Positions 29,006-39,336 of a DNA stretch of 64,000 nucleotides are shown here, piece by piece (the stretch's first letter is position 1; the number at the start of each line of letters is the position of its first letter). The translations under genes and the position numbers were made by a program. The notes below the pieces were generated by a model. The model saw only the letters and a program-made list of their open reading frames with translations. It made no database searches and was not told the origin of the DNA. The DNA is from Nocardiopsis sinuspersici (GTDB taxonomy: Bacteria > Actinomycetota > Actinomycetes > Streptosporangiales > Streptosporangiaceae), in NCBI GenBank assembly GCA_008638415.1, contig VWVT01000003.1, positions 62,001-126,000 on the forward strand, given 5' to 3'.

Positions 29006-29173
29006 ATGGCGGCGATGAAGCCGAGGACCAGCGATGGGCCGATGGAGGTCACCAAGGAGGGTCGCGGCATCATCATGCGGGTCCCGCTGGAGGGCGGCGG
29101 ACGCCTGGTCGTCGAACTGACGCCGGCCGAGGCGACCGAGCTCCGGGACGCGCTCAAGGGCGTCGTCGGCTAG
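29006..29173 (+). CDS. DUF3117 protein
   Basis: 55-residue protein almost invariant in Actinobacteria. The core EVTKEGRGIIMRVPLEGGGR and VVELTPAEATELRDALK matches DUF3117. AAAGGGGA lies 6 bases before ATG 29006. Its function is not established. Its position between the LOG/DivIVA region and pepA-sigE agrees with other actinomycetes. Confidence 0.92.
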   Translation: MAAMKPRTSDGPMEVTKEGRGIIMRVPLEGGGRLVVELTPAEATELRDALKGVVG

Positions 29174-29265
29174 ACGCACCCACGTTCTTCCCCCACCGGG
29201 CCGAACACCCCGACGACCCCCCGAGGTCGTAGACCCCCACGACAGCGAACGATTGTGAGCGACCT

Positions 29266-30750
29266 GTGCCATTCGCCACGGAGATCCGTCCCCAGCCGGG
29301 GAGCCTCGCCGAATCCACCGCGGACCTGTTGGTCCTTCCCGTGCTGTCGGGAGACGGCGGACCGACAGAGGTGGAGGGGATCGCCGAGGACGGTCTGACA
29401 CAGGCGCTTCCAGCTCCGCTCACCGACCTGTTCGCGCACTACTCTCTCGCCGGGAAGCCCGGCGAACTGGCTCAGTTCCCGGTGCCCCGGGACCAGGGCC
29501 TGGCCCGCCTGGCGCTTCTGGGAGTCGGTTCGGGATCCCCCGACGACCTCCGGAAGGCCGGCGCCGCCCTGTCCCGGGCCGCCCGGGGAAACGAGCGCGT
29601 GGCCTTCGCCTGGCCCGGAGCCGGCGGTGACGCCGCCACGGCCTTCGCCGAGGGCGCGCTCCTGGCCTCCTACACCTTCAGCCTCAAGAGCGCCGAGACC
29701 CCGGCCGGGAAGCGCCCCGCCCCGGTGATCGACGTGGTCGGCGCCGGGGACCTCGCCGACGCCCTGTCCCGCGGGTCCCGACTGGCCGGGGCCACCGCCC
29801 TGGCCCGCGACCTCATCAACACCCCGTCCATGACCAAGGACCCCGAGTGGATGGTCGCCCGCGCCCGCGAGGTCGCGGGGGAGTCCGGCCTGCGGGTGCG
29901 GGTCTGGGACGAGGGGGAGCTGGAGGCCGACGGCTTCGGCGCCATCCTCGGTGTCGGCCAGGGCTCCTCTCGCCCCCCGCGGCTGGTCCAGCTCTCCTAC
30001 ACCCCCGAGAACCCCGCCGCGCACGTCGTGCTGGTCGGCAAGGGCATCACGTTCGACACCGGCGGCCTCTCGCTCAAGCCCAACGACAACATGTCGCTGA
30101 TGAAGACCGACATGAGCGGTTCGGCGATCGTGCTCGCGGTGCTCTCGGCGCTGTCCGCCGTGGGCGCCCCGGTACGGGTGACCGGCCTGCTGGCGCTGGC
30201 GGAGAACGCCTTCTCCGGCGACGCCACCCGCATCGGCGACGTGCTCACCACCTACTCCGGCACGACCGTCGAGGTGCTCAACTCCGACGCCGAGGGCCGC
30301 CTGGTCCTGGCCGACGCCATGGGCTACGCGGTCGCCGAGCTGGCACCGGACGTGCTGGTGGACGTCGCTACCCTGACCGGCGCGGCGAAGGTCGCGCTCG
30401 GTACCGGCGTGGGCGCGCTCTACAGCACCGACGACGCGCTCGCCGCCGAGCTGGAGAGCGCCGGCGAGGCCTCCGGCGAACCCCTGTGGCGGATGCCGCT
30501 GACCGAGGAGTACACCGAGACGACCAAGTCCCGGGTGGCGGACCTGGCCAACATCGGGACCCGCTCCGAGTTCGGCCCCGCCGGTGCCACCGACGCGGCC
30601 CTGTTCCTGCGCGAGTTCACCGGCGGCGTGTCCTGGGCCCACCTGGACATCGCCGGCCCCGGCCGGTCGATGAAGGAGGACGGCCTGCTCACCAAGGGCG
30701 GCACGGCCTTCGCCACGCGCACCCTGCTGCGCTGGCTCGCCGACCGCTAG
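29266..30750 (+). CDS. pepA: Leucyl aminopeptidase (M17)
   Basis: Hexameric two-metal aminopeptidase of 494 residues that trims N-terminal residues from peptides. Signature strings are LVGKGITFDTGGLSLKP (catalytic Lys and first Asp, about 255-271), MKTDMSGSA (about 280-288) and the M17 hallmark NSDAEGRLVLAD (about 341-352). The N-terminal 160 residues form the macro-like domain. The start is GTG 29266 with no clear ribosome site. It converges on the O-methyltransferase gene. Confidence 0.94.
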   Translation: MPFATEIRPQPGSLAESTADLLVLPVLSGDGGPTEVEGIAEDGLTQALPAPLTDLFAHYSLAGKPGELAQFPVPRDQGLARLALLGVGSGSPDDLRKAGAALSRAARGNERVAFAWPGAGGDAATAFAEGALLASYTFSLKSAETPAGKRPAPVIDVVGAGDLADALSRGSRLAGATALARDLINTPSMTKDPEWMVARAREVAGESGLRVRVWDEGELEADGFGAILGVGQGSSRPPRLVQLSYTPENPAAHVVLVGKGITFDTGGLSLKPNDNMSLMKTDMSGSAIVLAVLSALSAVGAPVRVTGLLALAENAFSGDATRIGDVLTTYSGTTVEVLNSDAEGRLVLADAMGYAVAELAPDVLVDVATLTGAAKVALGTGVGALYSTDDALAAELESAGEASGEPLWRMPLTEEYTETTKSRVADLANIGTRSEFGPAGATDAALFLREFTGGVSWAHLDIAGPGRSMKEDGLLTKGGTAFATRTLLRWLADR

Positions 30751-30821
30751 GGCGTGTTCCCCGGGGCCGCGCCCCGCCTCGTGCCCGGACACCGGGGGTA
30801 GGGGAACCCCCCGGCCCCCAC

Positions 30822-30852
30822 GGTGCGCCCGTTCGTATCCCGCGGGCGCACC
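30822..30852. terminator. Hairpin between convergent pepA and O-methyltransferase
   Basis: GGTGCGCCCG (30822-30831) pairs perfectly with CGGGCGCACC (30843-30852) with an 11-base loop, suitable to stop both converging genes. Confidence 0.6.
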
Positions 30853-30940
30853 CGTGGAACCTCCGGCGGCACCGTCGGCGCCCCCCGCCACCCCCGGTGG
30901 CGAAGGCGCCGGGCCCACCGAGCGGACCCCGGGACCGCGG

Positions 30941-31663
30941 TCACCGGATGGCGGCCAGCAGCCCCTCGCCGACGGGCATCAGCATGGGGATGAACTCCTC
31001 CTCCTCGCGCACCCGCTGGATCACCTCGCGCACGGCGGTCTCGCGCGGGTCGGGCACGCGCAGCGGCCCGTCCGGCTCCGCGGAGGTGACCATGGCGCCG
31101 TTGAACACCGCCATCCCGCCCGGGCGGAGCAGGCGCAGCGCCTCGTCCAGGTACAGGGGATAGGACACCGTGTCGGCGTCCACGAACACCAGGTCGTATC
31201 CGCCGTCGGTCAGCCTCGGCAGCACCTCCAGGGCGGTCCCCCGGATCAGCCGGGCGCGTCCCGGGCCAAAACCCGCGCGGGCGAACGCCGAGCGCGCGTA
31301 GTCCTGGTAGGCGGCGTTGGTGTCCACCGTGGTCAGGATCCCGTCCGGGGCCATTCCCCGCAGCAGCCAGATCCCCGACGCGCCGCACCCCGTGCCGATC
31401 TCCACCACGGACCGCGCGCCGATCGACGCGGCCAGGAAGCGCAGCGCGGTCCCCGTCGCCGCGTCCACGGGCGGCGCCGACGAGCGGCTCCCCGTCTCGT
31501 AGGCGTCGGCCAGCGGCTCGTCCTCCATGGCGTTTCGCTCGAACCGGGCCTGTTCGGCGCGGACCCAGGTGATCCGGGCCGCGGTCTCCTCCGGGCTGGC
31601 GATGACGGCCTCCACTGCGTGGTCATGTGTCTGGCGGGGTCTGACCAGGAGATGGTCACCCAC
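30941..31663 (-). CDS. SAM-dependent O-methyltransferase
   Basis: 240 residues, class-I Rossmann methylase of the catechol/caffeoyl-CoA type. SAM binding is shown by VVEIGTGCGASGIWLL (about 86-101), the acidic end of the second strand (TTVDTN) and YDLVFVDAD (about 153-161), where the Asp residues bind the metal. It is divergent from sigE; the same neighbour pair is found in mycobacteria (Rv1220c next to Rv1221). The substrate is unknown. The ATG at 31663 is used, though the first 15 residues look weakly coding and a later start is possible. Confidence 0.87.
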   Translation of the reverse strand: MGDHLLVRPRQTHDHAVEAVIASPEETAARITWVRAEQARFERNAMEDEPLADAYETGSRSSAPPVDAATGTALRFLAASIGARSVVEIGTGCGASGIWLLRGMAPDGILTTVDTNAAYQDYARSAFARAGFGPGRARLIRGTALEVLPRLTDGGYDLVFVDADTVSYPLYLDEALRLLRPGGMAVFNGAMVTSAEPDGPLRVPDPRETAVREVIQRVREEEEFIPMLMPVGEGLLAAIR

Positions 31664-31743
31664 CGTAGGATGGTGGTCGCGGCCAGGTCATGTCCCTGGC
31701 AAAAGACTAGCCTGCTCCGGACCGAACTCCGAGCGTGGCGGCG

Positions 31744-31770
31744 GGAACTTAATCCACGTCTCCCGGCGTT
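31744..31770 (+). promoter_or_regulatory. SigE-type ECF promoter before sigE
   Basis: GGAACT (31744-31749), 17 bases, then CGTT (31767-31770) fits the -35/-10 pattern of SigE-group ECF sigma factors. It is 88 bases upstream of the chosen sigE start, suggesting autoregulation. Confidence 0.55.
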
Positions 31771-31857
31771 GAATCGGGATGAACGTACGTTGATCGCCAC
31801 GAAGCAAACTCCCCCCGACCAGCCTCGCGGCGAATCGACGGGATGAAGGGAGCAGCG

Positions 31858-32457
31858 GTGCCAGAGTCCGGCCCTGCCGTGGAATTCGAGGCATGGGAAC
31901 CCCCGAGCTGGGACGAGGTCGTCCGGACCCACTCTCCGCGCGTGTACCGGCTCGCCTACAGGCTGACCGGCAACAAGCACGACGCCGAGGACCTCACCCA
32001 GGAGGTCTTCATCCGGGTCTTTCGCTCCCTGGCCAACTACACCCCCGGAACCTTCGAGGGGTGGCTGCACCGCATCACCACCAACCTCTTCCTCGACATG
32101 GCCCGCCGCAGGGCCCGCATCCGTTTCGAGGGCCTGGCCGACAACGCCGACGACCGGTTGGAGGGCCGGGAGCCCTCTCCCGCCCAGCGTTACGACGACC
32201 GGCACTTCGACGCCGACATCCAGACCGCGCTGGACGCGCTGCCCGCCGAGTTCCGTGCCCCCGTCGTCCTCTGTGACATCGAGGGCCTCTCCTACGAGGA
32301 GATCGCGGCGACGCTCGACGTCAAGCTCGGAACCGTCCGCAGCCGCATCCACCGGGGCCGCGCCCAACTGCGCAGGGCCCTGGAGCACCGGCGGTCCCTG
32401 ACCGCCGACGGCGATGCGCGCAGCGGTGGAAACGTGATCAACGGGGAGGCGGAGTGA
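31858..32457 (+). CDS. sigE: ECF RNA polymerase sigma factor SigE
   Basis: Envelope-stress sigma factor of 199 residues. Region 2 (about 25-95) contains [22 protein letters not shown] and [17 protein letters not shown]. Region 4 (about 125-180) contains [23 protein letters not shown] and [22 protein letters not shown] 31858 is preferred to ATG 31843 because AAGGGAG sits 5 bases before it. The anti-sigma gene overlaps its stop by 4 bases. Gene order (O-methyltransferase, sigE, rseA, htrA, mrp) marks it as the mycobacterial SigE counterpart. Confidence 0.92.
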   Translation: MPESGPAVEFEAWEPPSWDEVVRTHSPRVYRLAYRLTGNKHDAEDLTQEVFIRVFRSLANYTPGTFEGWLHRITTNLFLDMARRRARIRFEGLADNADDRLEGREPSPAQRYDDRHFDADIQTALDALPAEFRAPVVLCDIEGLSYEEIAATLDVKLGTVRSRIHRGRAQLRRALEHRRSLTADGDARSGGNVINGEAE

Positions 32458-33128
32458 GTATGGAACACCTGGGAGAGCGTCTCTCCGCGCTCGTCGACGG
32501 GGAACTGGGCCCGGCCGAGCACGAGCGCGCCCTCATCCACCTGGCCAAGTGCGAGCCGTGCCGTTTCGAGGCCGACATGATGCGCCGTCTCAAGCGCAGA
32601 CTGAACGGCCTGTGCGAGCCCGAGCCCGACATGGACTTCATGGGACGGCTCACCAGCCTGTCCCGCGACCCCGGGCCCGTCGGCCGGGGCCCCTCCGACC
32701 CGCCCCCCGGCGGCGCGGGCTTCGGGGCCCGCCCGCCCCTGGGCTCCTCACGCCCCCTCGGCGGCCTTCCCGGAGGCAGCCACCCGGCCGTCGCCCCCGG
32801 GGTCCCCCCGACGCCCGGCGGTGCGTCCCAGGCCCCTCCGGGGCGCGTCGAGCGGTCGGACCGCCGGCGCTTCGGCGGCGACCGCCTCGCCCACCTGTTC
32901 CCGGGCTTCCCCGGGGGCCGCTACGCCGTCGCTGGCCTCGCCGTGGCCACGGCCCTGATCGGCAGCGCCTTCGCCGCCGGGGGCGACTCCGAGGAGGCTC
33001 CCGTGGTCGAGCCCCGCCTGTCCGACTACGCGGTCGAGCACGCGGTGACCAGCCGCCACATGCCGGTGGTCGACGCCTCTCCCACGGCCGCCGACGCCCC
33101 GTACGGCTCCTCCGAAACCACCCGGTGA
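32454..33128 (+). CDS. rseA: Zinc-binding anti-sigma factor (RseA-like)
   Basis: 224 residues. The N-terminal zinc anti-sigma domain holds H...HLAKCEPC (H-x3-C-x2-C, about residues 29-36) and should clamp SigE. A long Pro/Gly-rich linker (about 70-140) leads to one membrane helix (about 157-174, [22 protein letters not shown]) and a 45-residue outer tail. GTG 32454 overlaps the sigE stop, ensuring balanced synthesis. Release would follow proteolysis or zinc-thiol oxidation, as for related proteins. Which applies here is not shown. Confidence 0.88.
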   Translation: MSMEHLGERLSALVDGELGPAEHERALIHLAKCEPCRFEADMMRRLKRRLNGLCEPEPDMDFMGRLTSLSRDPGPVGRGPSDPPPGGAGFGARPPLGSSRPLGGLPGGSHPAVAPGVPPTPGGASQAPPGRVERSDRRRFGGDRLAHLFPGFPGGRYAVAGLAVATALIGSAFAAGGDSEEAPVVEPRLSDYAVEHAVTSRHMPVVDASPTAADAPYGSSETTR

Positions 33129-34198
33129 GCGCGGAGGACCCCTCCTCCGCGCACTCCGCCCCGGTCGCACTCCTCGTCGTGGCGCTGCTGTGCGCACTCC
33201 TGCTCACCGCCGCCGTGTGCCCCGGGTCCGCCGCGGTTCCCGCCGAGGGGGCGGACGAGGGGATGCCGGTGCTGCGCCGCGCCGCCGAGGCGGAGGACGA
33301 GGTCGCCTACTCCGCCGTGCGCGAGATGACCGCGGCGGGGGGCGCGAAGGACCGGAAGGCCCGCGTGCGCGTGGTGAACAGACCCGGAGACGGCCTGGCC
33401 CTGGCCCCCGTCGGCGACGGGGACGAGGGGGCTGCCTTCGTGGTGCGCTCCTCCTCCGCGCTGGAGTCGCTGGACGAGCGCCTGCTGGGCATGCTCCAGG
33501 ACACCTACGCCGTCTCCGACGCGGGCGCCGCCGACCTGGGCGGCAGGGACACCCGCGTGGTGGAGGCCGAGCGCGCCGACGGCACCGTCGCCGGGCGGTT
33601 CTGGGTGGACGCCGAAACCGGCCTCCTCCTGGGCCGGACGGTCTACGGGGCCGCCGGAGAGCCCGTGTTCAGCGTCCGCCTCACCGGCCTCGTCCTGGGC
33701 GGGGGCCACTGGCCCGACGGCGAGGCCGGCGACGTGCCCTGGGGAGACACCCTGACCGGGGCCGAACGCGCCGGTCTGCGCGAGCGGGGCTGGTCCCTTC
33801 CCGAACACCTGACCTGGAACCTGCGGCTGGTCGACGCCCGGTCCACCCGGCACGGCGGACACCGGGTCGTGCACGCGGTCTATTCGGACGGGCTGTCCCA
33901 GGTGTCGGTTTTCGCCCAACGTGGGAAGCTGGGTACCGAGCATTCCCCCGCATTTCGGAACGGATACGTCGGAACCGGAACGGGGGGTGGCGACGTCTCA
34001 ACACAACACGACACGGTCTTCGGCGGCGACACGGGCCAGTACAGGAGCATGTGGCAGGCGGACGGCTTCGTCTACACGGTGCTCGCCGACGCCCCCGCGG
34101 GACTGGTCTCATCGGCCGTGACCGCGCTGCCGGACCCCGGGGATTCCGGCTTCTGGGCCAGGGTGCGGCGCGGCCTGTCCCGGCTGGGGTTCCTCTAG
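33125..34198 (+). CDS. MucB/RseB-like exported sigma-E regulator
   Basis: 357 residues. An N-terminal signal peptide (about 12-38, ending near GSAAVPA) precedes a domain typical of RseB/LolA-like folds: AYSAVREMTAAG, VRVVNRPGDG, AGRFWVDAETGLLLGRTVYGAAGEPVFSVRLTGL. A C-terminal part with VHAVYSDGLSQVSVFAQRG follows, as in the MucB C-terminal domain. GTG 33125 overlaps the anti-sigma stop by 4 bases. In other bacteria RseB shields the anti-sigma factor from proteolysis and senses lipids or unfolded proteins; the same role is inferred here. Confidence 0.78.
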   Translation: MSAEDPSSAHSAPVALLVVALLCALLLTAAVCPGSAAVPAEGADEGMPVLRRAAEAEDEVAYSAVREMTAAGGAKDRKARVRVVNRPGDGLALAPVGDGDEGAAFVVRSSSALESLDERLLGMLQDTYAVSDAGAADLGGRDTRVVEAERADGTVAGRFWVDAETGLLLGRTVYGAAGEPVFSVRLTGLVLGGGHWPDGEAGDVPWGDTLTGAERAGLRERGWSLPEHLTWNLRLVDARSTRHGGHRVVHAVYSDGLSQVSVFAQRGKLGTEHSPAFRNGYVGTGTGGGDVSTQHDTVFGGDTGQYRSMWQADGFVYTVLADAPAGLVSSAVTALPDPGDSGFWARVRRGLSRLGFL

Positions 34199-34252
34199 GC
34201 CCCTCGCCGAACCGCGTGTCGACCGACAGCCAAGCGACATACGGAGCAGGTC

Positions 34253-35854
<1,602 letters not shown>

Positions 35855-35866
35855 CCGGGCGCGCGG

Positions 35867-35912
35867 ACCGACGCACACGCGAGGCCCCGAACCGACGCAC
35901 GCGCGAGGCCCC
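35867..35912. repeat. Two-copy 22-base tandem repeat
   Basis: Copies at 35867-35888 and 35891-35912 are identical at 21 of 22 positions (period 24) and begin ACCGACGCAC. The second copy runs into the left arm of the terminator hairpin. Confidence 0.7.
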
Positions 35913-35935
35913 CGAGCGGCGCTCGGGGGCCTCGC
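35903..35935. terminator. Bidirectional terminator between htrA and mrp
   Basis: A perfect 15-pair hairpin (35903-35917 with 35921-35935, loop GGC) sits between the converging htrA and mrp genes. Confidence 0.8.
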
Positions 35936-35969
35936 ACACGTTGTCCGGCGCGGGCCGGAGGGAAACGGG

Positions 35970-37109
35970 TCAGCGGCCCGCCGGGGAGATGCCCAGCTGC
36001 ATGCCGGCCAGCCCGCGCGGCTTCCCGACCAGCGTGTCGGCGATCGAGACGATCACCTTGCTGGCCTCGGCCTCGGGCTCGGTCAGCACCAGGGGCTTGC
36101 CCTCGTCACCGCCCTCGCGAAGGCGGGTGTCCAGCGGCACCTGGCCCAGCAGCGGGATGTTCGTGCCCAGGGTCTTGCCGAGGCCGTCGGCGACCCTGCG
36201 GCCACCGCCCTCGCCGAACAGGTGCACCGGCTCCCCGCCGCCCGGGGGCGTGTAGTACGACATGTTCTCGATCACGCCCGTGATCCGCTGGTGGGTCTGG
36301 GCGGTGATGGCGCCCGCGCGCTCGGCGACCTCGGCGGCGGCCTGCTGCGGGGTGGTCACCACGAGCAGTTCGGCGCTCGGGAGGAGCTGCGCGGTGGAGA
36401 TGGCGATGTCACCGGTGCCCGGGGGCAGGTCCATCAGCAGGACGTCCAGGTCGCCCCAGAACACGTCCGACAGGAACTGCTGAAGCGCGCGGTGCAGCAT
36501 CGGGCCGCGCCAGACCACGGGCTGGTTGCCCTGGGTGAACATGCCGACCGAGATGACCTTGACGCCGTGTGCGGTGGGCGGCAGGATCATGTCCTCGACC
36601 TTGGTCGGGAAGTCCGCCGCGCCGAGCATGCGCGGTACCGAGTGGCCGTAGATGTCGGCGTCGACGACACCGACCTTGTGGCCCTGGGCGGCCATGGCCG
36701 CGGCCAGGTTCACCGTGATGGACGACTTGCCGACGCCGCCCTTGCCGGAGGCGACGGCGAAGACCCTGGTGAGCGAGTTCGGCTTGGCGAAGGGGATCTC
36801 CTTCTCCGCCTGGCCGCCGCGCAGCTTGGTCTGGAGCTCCTTGCGCTGCTCGTCGCTCATCACGTCGAGTTCCACGCGCACGGCGGTGACCCCGGCGACC
36901 TTGGTCACCGCTTCGGTCACGTCCTTCTCGATACGGCCCTTCATCGGGCATCCAGCCACCGTGAGGTAGATGCCGACGCTCACGACACCGTCATCGGCGA
37001 TGTCGACGCTCTTGACCATGCCTAGGTCGGTGATGGGACGGTGGATCTCCGGGTCTTGCACCGTGGTCAGGGCTTCGTGCACCTGCTCGGTGGATGGTGT
37101 GGAGGACAT
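35970..37109 (-). CDS. mrp: Mrp/ApbC-type iron-sulfur carrier ATPase
   Basis: 379-residue P-loop ATPase that carries and delivers iron-sulfur clusters. An N-terminal MIP18/DUF59 domain (about 5-85, DPEIHRPITDLGMV and AGCPMKGRI) is followed by the deviant Walker A GKGGVGKSS (about 122-130), Walker B-like LLMDLPPGTGD and PQQAAAEVAERAG. The usual C-x-x-C near the C-terminus is not seen, which is common in the actinobacterial form. Its position next to htrA matches other actinomycetes. Confidence 0.9.
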   Translation of the reverse strand: MSSTPSTEQVHEALTTVQDPEIHRPITDLGMVKSVDIADDGVVSVGIYLTVAGCPMKGRIEKDVTEAVTKVAGVTAVRVELDVMSDEQRKELQTKLRGGQAEKEIPFAKPNSLTRVFAVASGKGGVGKSSITVNLAAAMAAQGHKVGVVDADIYGHSVPRMLGAADFPTKVEDMILPPTAHGVKVISVGMFTQGNQPVVWRGPMLHRALQQFLSDVFWGDLDVLLMDLPPGTGDIAISTAQLLPSAELLVVTTPQQAAAEVAERAGAITAQTHQRITGVIENMSYYTPPGGGEPVHLFGEGGGRRVADGLGKTLGTNIPLLGQVPLDTRLREGGDEGKPLVLTEPEAEASKVIVSIADTLVGKPRGLAGMQLGISPAGR

Positions 37110-37318
37110 GTGCCCAATCGTAGGTCAGCGGGACGGGGTCAACGGCCTGCGGTGTCGCTCCGACGGGCCACTCCGTTCAACGGCGGCGGCACACTCCGCA
37201 TTCCGGGGAACGGTACGGGCGCGGGTCACGTCCACCGGCTTGTTCGTACCGTGTCCGGGTGGTAACGGCGTGGCCTTAACGCTGGCGATACATGCCCGGA
37301 TAGTAGTCTCGGCGCACG

Positions 37319-38539
37319 ATGGGAAATGTGCCGCCACCGCCTGGTTCGTCCTGGCCCGCAAAGCCCGAGGGGCCGGCGGGGCGGGCCGCCGGGTCCTACA
37401 CGCAGGAGCAGACCTGGGCGGGCCCGCCGGGCGGGGGAAGACTGACGCCGCCGGGGGGCCAGCCCGTGCCCGGCGCGGATCCGTCCGTGTGGGCCTGGCC
37501 GCCGCCGAGACCGGTGCGCACCAACCAGTTCGCCTGCGCGGAACTCCCCGAGGGTGAGTCCTACCACAGGCTCGGCCGCACCTCCCGCTTCCGCTGGTGG
37601 TCCACGCCGCTGACCCTGGCCGTCCTCGCGGTGCTGGTGTTCTTCCTGTGGATGGCGATCATCCTGTCCGTGACGATCGTGGCGATCATCGGCGGCAGCG
37701 GTCTGGCCCCGGACTCGGTCACCCTCAGCACGATCGCCGAGATGGCCTTCGGCCTGCTGACGTCGGCGCTGTTCATACCCATAGTCCTCTTCCTCGTGCG
37801 CGTGGTGCAGTGGCGCAGGGTCGGCTCCCTGCTGTCGGTGGAGGGCCGTCTGCGCTGGGGCTGGCTGGCCCGCTGCACGGTGGTGGCGATCGTCCCGGTC
37901 GCCCTGTGCGCCGCGGCGTTCCTGCCCCTGGCCAAGCTCCTCCAGCCGGGCCTGGTGCCCAGTGAGGCGTCCGGAGGGACCGAGGTGTTCGCCGCGGCGA
38001 TGACGGTCATCGTGCTGTTGGTGCCGTTCCAGTCGGCGGCCGAGGAACTCACCATGCGCGGTCTGCTCATGCAGATGGTGGGCGCGGTCGGTGCCCGGTC
38101 CGGCGAGCGGGGCGGCGCGTCGGCGGTGTCGCGGGTGCTGCGCTCCCCGGGGCCGGCCATCCTGGCCAGCGGCACCCTGTTCGCGGCGCTGTACCTGGCC
38201 GCGCACCCGGACAAGGTGTGGACGACCGCGGCCCTCTCGGTCATGGGGCTGGGAGCGGCCTGGCTGACCTGGCGCACCGGCGGCCTGGAGGCCGCGATCG
38301 GCCTGCACGTGGTCAACAGCCTCGTGCAGTTCACGCTGTGCGTCTTCGAGGGGCGCATGGAGCAGATCGGCACGGGCCTGGTGGTCGGCTCCGGACTGCC
38401 GCTGGGAGCGGGTTCGCCGCTGGTCCTGCTCCTGACGCTGGCCCAGGTGGGGCTGTACACGCTGATGGTGGCGTGGCTGGCGGGCCGCCGCGGAGTGCGT
38501 CGCAGGAGCGCCGACGGAGCCTTCGGCCGCACGCCCTAG
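37319..38539 (+). CDS. CPBP-family intramembrane metalloprotease
   Basis: 406 residues. A Pro/Gly-rich cytoplasmic head (1-75) precedes about eight membrane segments. The CPBP motifs are present: AAEELTMRG (E-E-x-x-x-R, about 241-249), the AALYLAAH segment (about 294-301) and LHVVNS (about 333-338). Relatives are prenyl-protein-type or Abi proteases of unclear substrate. TAGTCT at 37304-37309 may be the -10 box. Divergent from mrp. Confidence 0.85.
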   Translation: MGNVPPPPGSSWPAKPEGPAGRAAGSYTQEQTWAGPPGGGRLTPPGGQPVPGADPSVWAWPPPRPVRTNQFACAELPEGESYHRLGRTSRFRWWSTPLTLAVLAVLVFFLWMAIILSVTIVAIIGGSGLAPDSVTLSTIAEMAFGLLTSALFIPIVLFLVRVVQWRRVGSLLSVEGRLRWGWLARCTVVAIVPVALCAAAFLPLAKLLQPGLVPSEASGGTEVFAAAMTVIVLLVPFQSAAEELTMRGLLMQMVGAVGARSGERGGASAVSRVLRSPGPAILASGTLFAALYLAAHPDKVWTTAALSVMGLGAAWLTWRTGGLEAAIGLHVVNSLVQFTLCVFEGRMEQIGTGLVVGSGLPLGAGSPLVLLLTLAQVGLYTLMVAWLAGRRGVRRRSADGAFGRTP

Positions 38540-38637
38540 CGGGCCGGCCGAAGCCGTCGCCGTGTGACGGGGACCGGTTCTCCCCTCCGGCTGGTGGACG
38601 CCTCCCGGCGAGCGCCTCCGGCCGCGGCGCCGGGCGG

Positions 38638-39198
38638 TTACGGGACCGGCTCGCGCGGGGGGCTCTCGGGCTGCTCGGGGAAGACCCACGTCCGGTAGGA
38701 GAAGAACCGGAAGAGCGTGCCGAGGCCCACGCCCACCACGTTGCCCGCGATGTTGTGCGCCAGCGGGCCGTCCAGGTCCAGCACGTACACCGAGAAGCCC
38801 AGGCAGGCCAGTTGGATCAGCATCCCGACGCCGTTCATGGCCAGGAACAGCACCGTCTCACGGCCGTAGCCGGTACGGGCGCGGTCGCCGAAGGTCCAGA
38901 ACCGGTTGCCGGCGAAGGCCACCCCGATGGAGCACAGCGTTCCGATCACCTGGCCGGTGAGGGGGCCGGCCCCCGCCGCGCTCCACAGCAGGTTGGTCGT
39001 TCCCAACTGCACCACGTAGGCCACGGCCCCCACGGAGCCGAACCTGCCCACCTCGCGCGCGAGCTTCGCGAGTCTGGGATGGCGGACGAGGAAGTCACGC
39101 ACGGGCCTGTGCCTCCTGGCGGGGGTCGGGGCGGCTCTCGCGTCGGACGGGCCGCCGCCTGGCGGCGCCGACCGGGCGGTGGGGGTTGGGACCGCCAC
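38638..39198 (-). CDS. GtrA-family membrane protein
   Basis: 186 residues with four hydrophobic segments (about 53-75, 82-97, 115-137 and 146-165) in the GtrA arrangement: RFGSVGAVAYVVQLG..., NRFWTFGD, GNVVGVGLGTLFRFFSYRTWVF. GtrA proteins are thought to flip polyprenyl-linked sugars for cell-surface glycans. The first 30 residues are low-complexity, and a GTG at 39102 (VRDFLVRH) may be the true start. It is divergent from purK, an arrangement shared with mycobacteria (Rv3277, Rv3276c). Confidence 0.85.
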   Translation of the reverse strand: MAVPTPTARSAPPGGGPSDARAAPTPARRHRPVRDFLVRHPRLAKLAREVGRFGSVGAVAYVVQLGTTNLLWSAAGAGPLTGQVIGTLCSIGVAFAGNRFWTFGDRARTGYGRETVLFLAMNGVGMLIQLACLGFSVYVLDLDGPLAHNIAGNVVGVGLGTLFRFFSYRTWVFPEQPESPPREPVP

Positions 39199-39336
39199 AC
39201 GCGCACGCCCTAGACTCTAGCCGGGGACTGGAGCAAGGACCCCGGCCGCGGGTTCCGAGCCGAACCGGCCAGGTCCCGCCGTGCGCGGGGCCGTCCCGTC
39301 ACCGCGGTTGACGAGCAGCATGTGAGTTGAGGAACT

